DNA of 64,000 nucleotides from an uncultured Shimia sp. (GCF_913054185.1 NZ_CAJXIV010000004.1:23363-87362); one strand, 5' to 3'. Numbered from the stretch's first letter, positions 1 to 8,605 are shown. Notes: generated from the sequence alone by a model not told the origin. Made by a program: numbers and translations.

Positions 1-512
1 GTTTGATCGATGACCAGAACATAACCCGGATCGGGGGGCGGCAGGTGTGGATCGACTGCAGCGTATTTGGTGAGATGGGATTCCTTGAGGCGTTCAATTG
101 CGCCGCGCGCTCGGTTTAGAAGTGCCGTGTCATCCAGCGGTTCATGTTTAAGAAGCTTTTCCAAATCAGAGGGTTGGCTGGGATCAAAGTGCGGGCAGGT
201 GGTGTCGATCATCAAGCCGATGGGAGGCTCTTTGCCAACCCGGCCAGGGAAGAGGGAGCGCAGGAAGGCATCTTCGACGTAGAGCTGAGATGCGCCGGTT
301 TTCTGAGCCATTGCATGGCCGCGATGGGCGGTGGGGCTGTTGCCCCAAATGGCAATTAAGTCCTCTGGAGTGGGGCGGCCGAAACGGAGGTCATAACCAG
401 CAAGAGAAAGAATGCGGCGCAGGCGTTTTTGAAAAAAGAAACCGCCGTTGAATGCAAAAAGCCGCCGGGGGTCGTCGCCCCCGGCGGTTTGATTTTCAGA
501 ATGGTTCTGCAC
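1..512 (-). CDS. kpsC: Capsule polysaccharide Kdo transferase KpsC, N-terminal part (cut by window edge)
   Basis: The reading frame enters from the left edge and can be followed back to a GTG at 512, two bases after the stop of the export gene. Visible signatures are RRILSLAGYDLRFG, then AIWGNSPTAHRG, and VLVIDQ at the edge. These are typical of KpsC-type beta-Kdo transferases, which build the poly-Kdo linker between lipid and capsule on the cytoplasmic face. About 170 residues are visible and the catalytic part lies outside. The first codons run through a strong hairpin (456-487), and no clear ribosome site precedes the GTG. The start is therefore uncertain, and no better in-frame ATG was found before the conserved region. 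The family call is fairly firm. Confidence 0.8.
   Translation of the reverse strand, partial: MQNHSENQTAGGDDPRRLFAFNGGFFFQKRLRRILSLAGYDLRFGRPTPEDLIAIWGNSPTAHRGHAMAQKTGASQLYVEDAFLRSLFPGRVGKEPPIGLMIDTTCPHFDPSQPSDLEKLLKHEPLDDTALLNRARGAIERLKESHLTKYAAVDPHLPPPDPGYVLVIDQ
456..487 (-). terminator. Terminator-like hairpin between export gene and kpsC
   Basis: On the minus strand a perfect 10-bp stem (CCGCCGGGGG against CCCCCGGCGG) with a 6-base loop is followed by C and five T. It lies 28 bases past the stop of the export lipoprotein gene but inside the likely first codons of kpsC. It may end most transcripts before kpsC or work as an attenuator. Confidence 0.7.
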
Positions 513-514
513 GT

Positions 515-1651
515 TTAGAGACCGCCGAGGCTGCTCAATGTGTCAGCAGATGTCAGAGTACCCGTGACCGCTGAGATGGTTTTATCCCATGTCGTGATTG
601 GGGCTTCGGTCACATAGAGCGTGTCGCCGTCTCGGATGATGAAGTCGCGCGCCATGAACATGCCGTTTGGCTTGGTCAGGTCGAGCACATAGACCATGCG
701 CTGTGCACCGGTGAGGTCTTTGCGGCCCAGCACGTTATTGGCAACTTTGTCTGCCTCGTTGCGAAAGATGAACACGCCGGTTGGGTCAGAGCTGGTCGGG
801 GTCAAACCGCCAACCTGCGCCAAGGCTTCAATGGCCGACAGATCTTTGGTGAAGAAGTTTACACGGCTTTGGGTGCCGGTGGCGCCAAGGGCTGTAAAGG
901 CGCGGGTGTCTTCTTCGACCAGAATGCGATCCCCGCCGCGCAGGGCGATGTCGAGTTTCGGATCGTCGTAAAGATCCTGAAACCAGATGTGACCGGTTTC
1001 TTTGCCACGCAAAACGGTGATCTGGGCGATCTCTGGCACGATGGTCACACCACCGGCCTGCGCCAGCATGGTGGAGAGTGTGCGGGTCGGGCGCTCGATC
1101 GGGTAGACGCCTTGTGCACCAACAGCGCCAACCAAAGACACGGTGGCACCGTCACCAGCAGCCCGGCGGACTTCGACTTGTGGATCAGGTGTTTGTTCCT
1201 CGAGTTTTGCGGAGATGATGCGGCGAATGCCTTCAGGCGTGTTGCCTGCGGCACGGATGCGGCCGGCATATGGAACAAAGATAAAGCCAGCGCCGTCGAC
1301 CTGAACTTCTTCAAGCACGGCAGCCACTTGGCCTTCCGGACCCAAAAGCGGTTTGTCGACGTTTTCCCAAATGGTCAGCGCCAGAATGTCGCCGGGTCGA
1401 ATCGTGTCAGATCCAAGTTGGCCTGCGTTCTGGAAACCGTCAGAGAAGCCAAGTGCGGGCACTACGGCGGTGGCACGGGAGACGCGGTCGTTCACGGCAA
1501 CAATGAAGGCGTCGCCTTCTCGCTGCACAGAGCCTGCGTAGATTTCGCGTTTGTTGGGGCCGGAGCGCGGCACAAGGCTACACGACGCCAAAACGGTCGC
1601 CATAGTCAGCACGACGGCGCACTTCCCCACTCGGGATGCAAAGGATTTCAC
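515..1651 (-). CDS. Capsule polysaccharide export outer-membrane lipoprotein (OPX, KpsD/BexD/CtrA type)
   Basis: The protein has 378 residues. It begins with a GTG preceded by AGGAGA. A lipoprotein signal ends at VLASC, so it is probably acylated and sent to the outer membrane. A region near residues 83-180 with DTIRPGDILALTIWE and VDGAGFIFVPYAGRIRAAG is the polysaccharide export (Poly_export) domain, followed by two SLBB-like repeats (VSLVGAVGAQGVYPI and the later TALGATGTQSRV). OPX proteins form the outer channel for capsule passing from the ABC exporter. It sits between kpsS-like and kpsC genes, all on the minus strand. The family is clear; the exact subclass (KpsD against CtrA or BexD) is not decided. 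Confidence 0.88.
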   Translation of the reverse strand: MKSFASRVGKCAVVLTMATVLASCSLVPRSGPNKREIYAGSVQREGDAFIVAVNDRVSRATAVVPALGFSDGFQNAGQLGSDTIRPGDILALTIWENVDKPLLGPEGQVAAVLEEVQVDGAGFIFVPYAGRIRAAGNTPEGIRRIISAKLEEQTPDPQVEVRRAAGDGATVSLVGAVGAQGVYPIERPTRTLSTMLAQAGGVTIVPEIAQITVLRGKETGHIWFQDLYDDPKLDIALRGGDRILVEEDTRAFTALGATGTQSRVNFFTKDLSAIEALAQVGGLTPTSSDPTGVFIFRNEADKVANNVLGRKDLTGAQRMVYVLDLTKPNGMFMARDFIIRDGDTLYVTEAPITTWDKTISAVTGTLTSADTLSSLGGL

Positions 1652-1671
1652 TGCTCGGTCTCCTCGACCTG

Positions 1672-1699
1672 ATTATTCTGCCTCAGTTTTTTGAGACAA
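1672..1699 (-). promoter_or_regulatory. Candidate sigma70-type promoter for the export lipoprotein gene
   Basis: On the minus strand TTGTCT and AATAAT are separated by 16 bases, about 20-50 bases before the GTG at 1651. The same TTGTCTCAAA decamer recurs before two genes of the 13-21 kb cluster. Confidence 0.4.
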
Positions 1700-1745
1700 C
1701 TTACAGAAATCCTAACCAAAAATCCAGCGCTAGACCTTGTGGGGG

Positions 1746-3038
1746 TCACTTCACAAGCCGCAACTGTTGCCTTGGTGCCGCTGTGCCGGCGGCGAGAGCC
1801 TGGTACGGATCATCATCTGACAGCATCATATCGACCACTTGACGCAGCAGACGGCGGCGGCCACGGGCGGAATAAAACCCACCAGGAACTTGACTGGTTT
1901 CAAGCAGATAGCGGCGATAGGTCTTGTAAGCGCGGCTGTCGGGCCGGGTCGCGGCAGAGAAGAAATCCGTCAAAGATTGCGTGCTGACAAACTCCGGCTG
2001 GTTATAAACTGCGTCGCCAAAAGCTTTGATCGGGATGCCGCGCCAGAGCACCTGTTGCGCAGCAGTGGAGTTCACTGTGACAGCGGTGCGGGTGTCGTTC
2101 AAAAGTTGCGCCAGCTTGCCGCCACGCACGTAGTGCACACGGTTTTCAATGCCGTAAGATTTGGCCAATCTGCGAATTTCCTTGCGCAGAGGCACGCGGC
2201 CATCTTCGAGCGGGTGCGCTTTGAACACCAGATGATGATGTTTGGGGGCGCTTTCCGCAAAGTTCTCGATCACCAACGACAGAAAGTCGGTCATGGTGGC
2301 AAACGGCGAATGTTTCTGAAAGCTGCTGTCATGTTCAAGTTGCAGCAACGCGAGGTGATACGGAAAACCGCCGTAGCGAATGCGCAAAGTGGCGATGCGG
2401 CGTTGAATGGCGAGAAAAGGCATCAGCAGAAGGCGTTGTAAATACAGCTGAAATTCGCGTGTGACCGAGAGCGCTCGGTGCGGGCGGAAATTGCGAAACT
2501 TGCGGTTGGTGAACATCACAAACCAGTGATACAGGGCGCCGTAAAACACGTGATGGCGCATGTCGCCCCAGTGCCCCGGAGGCATAGGAGTTTCCATATC
2601 GGAGCCTTCCAGCGCCTTTTCCATCTGCGCAAGGTTCATGGTCATCAAACGGGAGTTTCCGTTGGAGCCGCCGCGCTCGTACGTCACCCAGTAGGGCCGC
2701 AAATAGCCTTCTTCAAAGACATGTACGCGGATGCCCGCATCTTTGGCGATCTCCACCGCTTGGGCATGGATTGGACGCACGTCACCGTAGAGGACAATAT
2801 CAGTAACGCCTTTGTCAGACAGGATATTTTTGTAGGTCTCAGGCCAGGCCTCAGGCGTACCTAGATAGGGAATAAAGCTTTTTTGATGTGGCCAGAACGC
2901 GCGATCTCCAGCGTTAAAGCCAACCCGCCAGACCGTGGCATCAGAGCGTCGCAACATGCGTGCCAGCGCTGCAAAAAACGGCCCGTGCGGGCCTTGCAGG
3001 AACAAGAACACTTTGTTGTCGCCGGTCGGAATTGTCAT
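1746..3038 (-). CDS. kpsS: Capsule polysaccharide Kdo transferase, KpsS-like
   Basis: KpsS-type protein of about 430 residues. KpsS adds the first Kdo residue to the phosphatidylglycerol anchor of group 2 capsules, with KpsC extending it. Visible signatures are FLQGPHGPFFAALARML at the N terminus, DIVLYGDVRPIHAQA, HVFEEGYLRPYWVTYE, and in the C-terminal half LVFKAHPLEDGR and VTVNSTAAQQVLWRGIP, the nucleotide-sugar binding part of the family. ATG at 3038 was preferred over an upstream in-frame TTG at 3047. It is the first gene of a minus-strand capsule group and is divergent from ribE. The ABC exporter genes are not in this window. Confidence 0.85.
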   Translation of the reverse strand: MTIPTGDNKVFLFLQGPHGPFFAALARMLRRSDATVWRVGFNAGDRAFWPHQKSFIPYLGTPEAWPETYKNILSDKGVTDIVLYGDVRPIHAQAVEIAKDAGIRVHVFEEGYLRPYWVTYERGGSNGNSRLMTMNLAQMEKALEGSDMETPMPPGHWGDMRHHVFYGALYHWFVMFTNRKFRNFRPHRALSVTREFQLYLQRLLLMPFLAIQRRIATLRIRYGGFPYHLALLQLEHDSSFQKHSPFATMTDFLSLVIENFAESAPKHHHLVFKAHPLEDGRVPLRKEIRRLAKSYGIENRVHYVRGGKLAQLLNDTRTAVTVNSTAAQQVLWRGIPIKAFGDAVYNQPEFVSTQSLTDFFSAATRPDSRAYKTYRRYLLETSQVPGGFYSARGRRRLLRQVVDMMLSDDDPYQALAAGTAAPRQQLRLVK

Positions 3039-3188
3039 AACGCTCAACCCTATACGCCTTCTGTTAAAGGAATGTTAGACCAACGCCGTGGCAAAATTAT
3101 GGTCGCCATCTGCCAGGCTATGGACAGCTTGTCTTGATGCGGTTCGGGCTGTAGGACTTTGGCAGATCACAGCTATGGAGCGCGGCCC

Positions 3189-3779
3189 GTGTTTACTGGA
3201 ATTATCACTGACGTTGGCGAAATTGTTGCGCTGGAGCAGCGCGGCGACCTGAAGGCACGCATCAAAACGGCTTATGACACCAGCGGCATTGAACTGGGCG
3301 CGTCGATTGCCAGTGAGGGGGTTTGCCTGACCGTTATCGCCTTGGGTGACGATTGGTATGATGTTGAAATTTCAGCGGAAACAGTCTCCAAAACCAATCT
3401 TGGTGATTGGAGTGAAGGCCGGGCCGTGAACCTTGAGCGGGCACTGAAGGTTGGTGACGAGCTGGGCGGGCATATCGTGTCTGGGCACGTTGATGGTGTG
3501 GCCGAGATTGTTGCTATGACCGATGAGGGTGACAGCACGCGGTTTACCTTTAAGGCACCGGAAACTCTGGCAAAGTTCATTGCTCCCAAGGGATCTGTGG
3601 CGCTCAATGGCACGTCTTTGACGGTGAATGAGGTGGACGGCTGTGACTTTGGTGTGAACATCATTCCACACACCAAAGATGTCACCACCTGGGGCAACGC
3701 CAAGGTCGGTGATAAGATCAACCTCGAGATCGACACGCTGGCGCGCTATGTGGCGCGGCTGTCGGAGATGTCGTCTTAA
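3189..3779 (+). CDS. ribE: Riboflavin synthase alpha subunit
   Basis: Riboflavin synthase (196 residues) dismutates two 6,7-dimethyl-8-ribityllumazine molecules into riboflavin and a pyrimidine that is recycled. The protein opens with the canonical FTGIITDVG, and the two tandem lumazine-binding halves can be seen (first half with GASIASEGVCLTV, second with KGSVALNGTSLTVNEV). The start is a GTG at 3189 with GGAG eight bases before it. An ATG at 3159 would add ten residues foreign to the family. It is separated from ribBX-ribH by three unrelated genes. No ribD is present in the window. Confidence 0.95.
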   Translation: MFTGIITDVGEIVALEQRGDLKARIKTAYDTSGIELGASIASEGVCLTVIALGDDWYDVEISAETVSKTNLGDWSEGRAVNLERALKVGDELGGHIVSGHVDGVAEIVAMTDEGDSTRFTFKAPETLAKFIAPKGSVALNGTSLTVNEVDGCDFGVNIIPHTKDVTTWGNAKVGDKINLEIDTLARYVARLSEMSS

Positions 3780-3890
3780 GCCACCGAACGGCGGTGGCAA
3801 CGCGTCGGTATTACGGCTGTATCGCAGCTGTTTTGCGGAGGTGCGTTTTTGGCGCCTGTTGCATGGGCCGCCTGCGTTAAGACTTGCAAG

Positions 3891-3939
3891 GCGGGGGGGC
3901 AGCCCGCAGACCCCCGAGGTATTTTTGGAGTGAGAAAGC
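3891..3939 (+). repeat. Dispersed intergenic element, copy 1
   Basis: A GCGGG/CCCGC hairpin is followed by CCCCGAGGTATTTTTGGA and a purine tail ending GAGAAAGC. It lies downstream of ribE in the same orientation. It matches four other copies in this window (6689, 12165, 45013, 63515). Confidence 0.65.
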
Positions 3940-4022
3940 AAGGCTGCGCTTTGGGCGGCGGCCCTTGCAGTCTTTTGTCCGACGCCCCAATTTTGAGTTG
4001 AAAGACGCGCGAGGCAGATAAC

Positions 4023-4568
4023 ATGCAGCTGGATCAGATTTGGCAGGACTACAGCGGCGCCTTGCGCGGCTTTCTGCGCAAGCGGGTGGCCAATGAGGCG
4101 GATGTGGAAGATCTGTTGCAGGACATCCTGATCAAGACCCATGCGCATTTGTCCGACGTGCGAGACCCAGCGGCGCTTCGGGCTTGGCTGTTTCAAGTGG
4201 CGCGCAATGCGACCATTGATTTCTACCGCGCGCGCGGCAAGGCGCGGGCCGTTGATGCGGATGACCTTTGGTACGGCGACGCCGAGGAAGCAGGGGCGCT
4301 GCGGGAGTTGGAGGGCTGCGTGAGCGTGTTCCTGTCCGCTCTGCCAGAGCAAGATGCCGAATTGTTGCGGGCGGTGGACCTTGACGGACGACCGCAGAAA
4401 GACGTCGCGACGGAGATGGGGCTGGCCTACAGCACGCTCAAGTCCCGGGTGCAGGCCGCGCGGGAGAAAATGGCGGATCAGTATCGGGCGTGTTGTGCGA
4501 TGGAACTGGGCGCCAGGGGAGAGATCCTAGAGGCGACGCCCAGAGAAAAGCGCTGTGGCGGTTGCTGA
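4023..4568 (+). CDS. sigZ: RNA polymerase sigma factor SigZ (ECF type)
   Basis: An extracytoplasmic-function sigma factor of 181 residues. Region 2 is seen in RVANEADVEDLLQDILIKTH, and region 4 as a helix-turn-helix in QKDVATEMGLAYSTLKSRV. The C-terminal tail carries a CC pair and a closing CGGC, the cysteine arrangement that marks the SigZ subgroup and suggests redox or metal sensing (inference). No anti-sigma gene is adjacent. GAGG lies 8 bases before the ATG. The 243-base gap upstream holds a dispersed hairpin element. The target regulon is unknown. Confidence 0.85.
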   Translation: MQLDQIWQDYSGALRGFLRKRVANEADVEDLLQDILIKTHAHLSDVRDPAALRAWLFQVARNATIDFYRARGKARAVDADDLWYGDAEEAGALRELEGCVSVFLSALPEQDAELLRAVDLDGRPQKDVATEMGLAYSTLKSRVQAAREKMADQYRACCAMELGARGEILEATPREKRCGGC

Positions 4569-4574
4569 GCTGGA

Positions 4575-5822
4575 TCAGCGGTTGAAGAACTTGCCCTCAA
4601 GTTCCTGACGCAGGCGCAGGCGTTCCGGGTATTCTTGCAGGAACTGCTCTGGCGGTTTGCCTTCCCAGACCTGGGCAAAGACCCGCATCTTGTTGCCGCC
4701 GTAGATTTTGGCGAGGTCTTCGTTGGTATAGCCGCGCGCCCAGAGATCGTCGGTCATGGCGGCGAGCATTTTGGCAAGTTCGCCATTGCCGGTGGCGCCT
4801 TTGTCAAACGCGTCAATCATATAGCCGCCATCATTGTACATATCGGCATTGGCTGTGGCGAAAGCGACCACAAGCTCGGTGGAGAACATATCGTCCGTGG
4901 CGATACCCACATGGTCCACGCCAACCAGTTTCACATAATAGTCGATCATGTCGGCAGCTTGCGCGGGGGAGATATCATCTGGCCAAATGCCATCCAACAT
5001 CCACTCGGTAAACGTCGGTGAGATGTAGCCGCCAGATTTTGCCGCTCGCAGGGCTTCGTCATCCGGAATGGCGCGGTAGCAGCCTTGCGGCGTGGCGTTG
5101 GGTTCATTTGTGTAAAGGCCCGCCGGGACCGAGTGGGTGTAGACGTAGGGCACGCCGGGGTAGGTTTCATCCATGTAGTCCATGGCGTCATTGGCGGTTT
5201 TGGAGCCGGTGTGGCTCAGATCAAGCAAGATGCCAAAGCGCACCATTTCGTCGATGACTTTTTTGCCCCAGGGGGTGAGGCCAATGTCGCGGCCGTTTTG
5301 AGCAGCCAATTGGCCGGAGCCGGTGCGGAAGATGTCGTTGTAGGCCAGGATCATGGATTTTACGCCAATGTCCTTGAGCGCGGCCATCTTTTTCAAGTCA
5401 CCGTTGAGAATGGTTGCGGTCTGACTGTTCCAGATCACGGCGGTTTTGCCTTGAAGATGCGCGGCTTCGATGTCGCGGGTTTCATTCACGATCAGGTAGT
5501 TTTCCGGCTGTTGCGCCATGGCGGCGCGGAAGTGGTAGTGCTGCTCCAGAAAGGTCTCCCAGGACTGGTCCGCGGCGGCCAGGGTCATTTCGTGGCCGGT
5601 GATGCCGTTGTCCCGCGCCCGTTGGAAGTAGGTGTGCAGTTGCTCATATTCAGTCCAGCCGGTGCCGTAGGGACTGGCCAACATGCCAAGCACAATGGTG
5701 TCTTTCACAAACTGCGTGGCCTCCGGACTGGCCTCCCAGGTTTTGCTTTCTTCGCTGCCCAATGCGGGCAAGGCCAGACAGGCGGCGGTCAGGGCGGCAA
5801 AAGACACGGTGCGCAAAGACAT
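4575..5822 (-). CDS. Exported M19-family (membrane dipeptidase-like) protein with incomplete metal site
   Basis: A 415-residue protein starting at the ATG with GGAGAG upstream. A cleavable signal peptide of about 22 residues (ending PALGS) sends it to the periplasm. Renal-dipeptidase fold signatures remain: [11 protein letters not shown] (His204), YVYTHSV (His230) and HVGIATDD (Asp310). The first metal motif His-x-Asp, expected near residues 45-50, reads [10 protein letters not shown], and the bridging-glutamate segment reads [12 protein letters not shown]. Two of the usual dinuclear zinc ligand groups are therefore absent. It may have lost peptidase activity or use another chemistry. It is convergent with sigZ, six bases away. 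A second M19 gene with an intact site lies at 35802. Confidence 0.8.
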   Translation of the reverse strand: MSLRTVSFAALTAACLALPALGSEESKTWEASPEATQFVKDTIVLGMLASPYGTGWTEYEQLHTYFQRARDNGITGHEMTLAAADQSWETFLEQHYHFRAAMAQQPENYLIVNETRDIEAAHLQGKTAVIWNSQTATILNGDLKKMAALKDIGVKSMILAYNDIFRTGSGQLAAQNGRDIGLTPWGKKVIDEMVRFGILLDLSHTGSKTANDAMDYMDETYPGVPYVYTHSVPAGLYTNEPNATPQGCYRAIPDDEALRAAKSGGYISPTFTEWMLDGIWPDDISPAQAADMIDYYVKLVGVDHVGIATDDMFSTELVVAFATANADMYNDGGYMIDAFDKGATGNGELAKMLAAMTDDLWARGYTNEDLAKIYGGNKMRVFAQVWEGKPPEQFLQEYPERLRLRQELEGKFFNR

Positions 5823-5971
5823 GGGGCTCTCCAATAAATATGTGAAATTTGAACGTAGTATGCGGCGGGATGGCGATAAAACCAAAGGGGTTCGGAAAAA
5901 CTTTGCGAAACTTGTCGTCTTTTTCCACTCTCCCGCGTCTTCAGGTCAAAGAGATCAAAAGGACACAGACA

Positions 5972-6688
5972 ATGATCAAAATTGTGAGCTTCAAAATCTG
6001 CCCGTTTGTGCAGCGAGTGACTGCGCTTCTGGAGGCCAAAGGGCTGGACTATCAGGTCGACTACATCTCGCTGTCGGACAAGCCGCAGTGGTTTTTGGAC
6101 ATTTCGCCCAACGGGCAGGTGCCGGTGATGGTGACCGAAGGCGGCGTGGCGCTGTTTGAGAGTGAGGCCATCATTGAATACATCGAAGAGGCCTATGCAC
6201 CGCTAGAAGCGAATGTCTCGCTGGAGCAGAAGGCGTTGAACCGCGCGTGGTGTTACTTGGCGGCCAAGAACTACCTTGTGCAATGTGGCACCATGCGCAG
6301 CCGGGATGCGGAGACCTTGGCGGAGAAGTCGGCCAAGCTGGGCGCGGCGTTTGACAAGATCGAAAAGGCACTTGGGGACGGGCCGTTTTTTGGCGGTGAC
6401 CAGCTTGGGGTCGTGGATATTGCCTGGCTGGTGCTGCTGCACCGGGCGCAGATCATCAAGGACCACACGGGGTATGATTTCCTGGACGGTCGTCCAAAAG
6501 TGCAGGCCTGGCAGGCGGAAATCATGGCGACTGGGCTAGCGCAGAAAGCCGGGGCGGAGGACTTTGAGGCGGCCTTCATCAATTTCTATCTGGCGGACGT
6601 GACTTATCTTGGGCGTGGCCTGAAAGAGGAAGCGCCACAAGTGGCCGCCGCGGGTGGCTGTGGCACCGCAACCTCAGGATGTTGTTAG
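5972..6688 (+). CDS. Glutathione S-transferase family protein
   Basis: A 238-residue protein with a thioredoxin-fold N terminus: SFKICPFVQRVTALLEAKG has a CPF-type active cysteine (Cys10), as in omega, DHAR and related classes. It continues with SPNGQVPVM and the glutathione-binding LFESEAIIEYIEE. The C-terminal helical domain includes FFGGDQLGVVDIAWL. The tail is Cys/Gly-rich (CGTATSGCC), an unusual ending that could bind metal. The ATG at 5972 follows AAAGG. The cysteine type favours glutaredoxin-like or dehydroascorbate-reductase chemistry over conjugation, but the substrate is unknown. Confidence 0.85.
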   Translation: MIKIVSFKICPFVQRVTALLEAKGLDYQVDYISLSDKPQWFLDISPNGQVPVMVTEGGVALFESEAIIEYIEEAYAPLEANVSLEQKALNRAWCYLAAKNYLVQCGTMRSRDAETLAEKSAKLGAAFDKIEKALGDGPFFGGDQLGVVDIAWLVLLHRAQIIKDHTGYDFLDGRPKVQAWQAEIMATGLAQKAGAEDFEAAFINFYLADVTYLGRGLKEEAPQVAAAGGCGTATSGCC

Positions 6689-6752
6689 GCTTTCTCTTTC
6701 CGCAAATACCTCGGGGATGAATTGGCATCGCCAAAAAGGGGCAGCGCCCCTT
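6689..6752 (-). repeat. Dispersed intergenic element, copy 2
   Basis: Read on the minus strand, an AAGGGGC-AGC-GCCCCTT hairpin (6736-6752) is followed by CCCCGAGGTATTT and GGAAAGAGAAAGC. The last 28 bases differ from copy 4 (45036) at only two positions. It starts directly after the GST stop and points towards it. Confidence 0.65.
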
Positions 6753-6753
6753 C

Positions 6754-6779
6754 ACAGGCTCAGCGCAGGCTGAGCCTGT
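6754..6779. other. Perfect 11-bp hairpin before ribBX
   Basis: ACAGGCTCAGC and GCTGAGCCTGT form a perfect stem with a GCAG loop. No T run follows on either strand, so it is not a classical terminator. It lies next to copy 2 of the dispersed element in the 240-base gap before ribBX. No FMN riboswitch was recognised there. Confidence 0.5.
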
Positions 6780-6928
6780 CTTCAAGATCAAAGCGCAAGC
6801 GCTAACATCCCGGAAGCTCTGCATGTGCGCACAGTGTCGTTGCGTTTTTGAGCCTTCGGGTGTCGTGGCTGCACTTTTATTTATGGCCCGCATGGTCTAT
6901 CTCAGCCGCAACACAGCGGAGACAGCCC

Positions 6929-8050
6929 ATGTCCTTTGAAAATCCCGGCCCCGTCGAGCAAAGCCTGCGTGACGCGATCAGCCCCATTGAAGAAATCATC
7001 GAAGAGGCTCGTCAGGGCCGCATCTATATTCTTGTGGATCATGAGGATCGCGAAAACGAGGGTGACTTTATCATCCCGGCTGAATTTGCGGATGCGACTG
7101 CGATCAATTTTATGGCCACGCATGGCCGCGGGTTGATCTGTCTGCCGATGACAGCAGAACGCATTGACCATCTTGATCTGCCGATGATGGCGGTAAACAA
7201 CTCGTCGCGGCATGAGACAGCTTTCACTGTATCGATTGAGGCACGTGAAGGTGTGAGCACCGGGATTTCTGCTGGCGACCGGGCGCTGACCATTGCCACA
7301 GCAATCAATGAGCAGAACACCATGGCAGCTTTGGCAACACCGGGGCATGTGTTCCCGCTGCGTGCCAAACGTGGTGGGGTGCTGGTGCGGGCAGGGCATA
7401 CTGAGGCCTCCGTTGACATTTCCCGTCTGGCAGGGTGTCACCCAAGCGCAGTGATCTGTGAGATCATGAACGACGACGGCACCATGGCGCGTCTGCCAGA
7501 GCTGGTTGAAGTGGCCAAGAAACATGGCCTGAAAATTGGCACCATCAGCGATTTGATTGCCTACCGCTCGCGTGTGGACAACGAAGTGGTTGAGACCTCG
7601 CGCGAAACAGTGGCGTCGGAATACGGCGGTGACTGGGACATGCGGATTTTCACCGATCAGATCCACGGCATTGAGCATGTGGTGATGATCAAAGGCGATA
7701 TCACCACACCGGAGCCGGTGTTGGCGCGGACCCATGCGTTACATGAGGCCAGCGACGTGTTGGGGCTAGGGCCGAAGTCTGTAAACGAGCTTCCAGCGGC
7801 GATGCGCAAAATTGCCGATGAGGGGCGGGGTGTTGTCTGCCTGTTCCGCGAGGTGCGCCACAGCCTCTATGCCGAAGAGGATGAAGGCCCACGCACGGTG
7901 AAGCGCACCGGTCTGGGCGCGCAAATCCTGTCCAATCTGGGCTGCAAAAAGTTGATCCTGCTGACAGACAGCCCACAAACAAAGTATCTTGGTCTGGACG
8001 CTTACGGGCTGTCCATTGTGGGCACCCGCCCGATCCTGACGGAGGAATAA
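6929..8050 (+). CDS. ribB: 3,4-dihydroxy-2-butanone-4-phosphate synthase fused to a degenerate GTP cyclohydrolase II-like domain (RibBX type)
   Basis: A 373-residue protein. Residues 1-210 are RibB, which makes the four-carbon unit of riboflavin from ribulose 5-phosphate: DHEDRENEGDF at 38-48 and the conserved RAGHTEASVDI and CHPSAVICEI blocks are all there. Residues 235-373 resemble GTP cyclohydrolase II but lack the three zinc-binding cysteines. The segment that should carry them reads ARTHALHEASDVLGLG. The domain is therefore almost certainly not a cyclohydrolase. Such RibBX fusions are known in alphaproteobacteria. ATG at 6929 was chosen because the upstream extension is not family-like. 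ribH starts three bases after the stop. Confidence 0.93.
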   Translation: MSFENPGPVEQSLRDAISPIEEIIEEARQGRIYILVDHEDRENEGDFIIPAEFADATAINFMATHGRGLICLPMTAERIDHLDLPMMAVNNSSRHETAFTVSIEAREGVSTGISAGDRALTIATAINEQNTMAALATPGHVFPLRAKRGGVLVRAGHTEASVDISRLAGCHPSAVICEIMNDDGTMARLPELVEVAKKHGLKIGTISDLIAYRSRVDNEVVETSRETVASEYGGDWDMRIFTDQIHGIEHVVMIKGDITTPEPVLARTHALHEASDVLGLGPKSVNELPAAMRKIADEGRGVVCLFREVRHSLYAEEDEGPRTVKRTGLGAQILSNLGCKKLILLTDSPQTKYLGLDAYGLSIVGTRPILTEE

Positions 8051-8053
8051 GTC

Positions 8054-8605
8054 ATGGCTGGCGCTGAAATACACTACATCATGCCACGTGCGGAGTTTGA
8101 TAAGCCGGTGAAGCTCGCGATTGTGATCTCGCCTTACTACAAAGATATCGCCGACAATATGCTGGCGGGGGCTGTGGCAGAGATCGAAGCGGCTGGCGGC
8201 ACCTATGAAGTGGTGCAAGTGCCAGGTGCGTTGGAAATCCCAACCGCGATTGGCATTGCTGAACGTATGAGCAACTTTGATGGCTATGTCGCTTTGGGTT
8301 GTGTCATTCGTGGTGAGACCACGCATTATGAGACCGTGTGTAACGACAGTTCCCGCGCGATTCAGATGCTGGGCCTGCAAGGCCTGTGCATCGGCAATGG
8401 TATCCTGACCGTGGAAAACCGCACCCAGGCCGAAGTGCGGGCGGATCCTGAGGATCAGAACAAAGGCGGCGGCGCGGCCGCTGCGGCCTTGCATCTTGTG
8501 GCGTTGGGCCGTAAGTGGGGCGCTCAGCGCAAAGGCGTTGGGTTTTTGCCCGATGCTGAGGAATATAAGCTGGCAGGCGAACTCAAGGACAACCCAACAG
8601 CATGA
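8054..8605 (+). CDS. ribH: 6,7-dimethyl-8-ribityllumazine synthase
   Basis: Lumazine synthase (183 residues) joins the RibB product with 5-amino-6-ribitylamino-uracil. Family blocks are VVQVPGALEIPTAI, GYVALGCVIRGETTHYE and GNGILTVENRTQAEVRA. It is a little longer than the usual 155-160 residues, with a slightly extended N terminus. The ribosome site GGAGG lies inside the end of ribBX, and its stop overlaps the nusB start (ATGA), so the three genes form one operon. This ribH-nusB coupling is common in alphaproteobacteria. Confidence 0.96.
   Translation: MAGAEIHYIMPRAEFDKPVKLAIVISPYYKDIADNMLAGAVAEIEAAGGTYEVVQVPGALEIPTAIGIAERMSNFDGYVALGCVIRGETTHYETVCNDSSRAIQMLGLQGLCIGNGILTVENRTQAEVRADPEDQNKGGGAAAAALHLVALGRKWGAQRKGVGFLPDAEEYKLAGELKDNPTA

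Noticed and set aside
6689..6928. FMN riboswitch before ribBX
   Set aside because: None of the conserved RFN blocks could be found; the gap holds the dispersed element and a hairpin instead.
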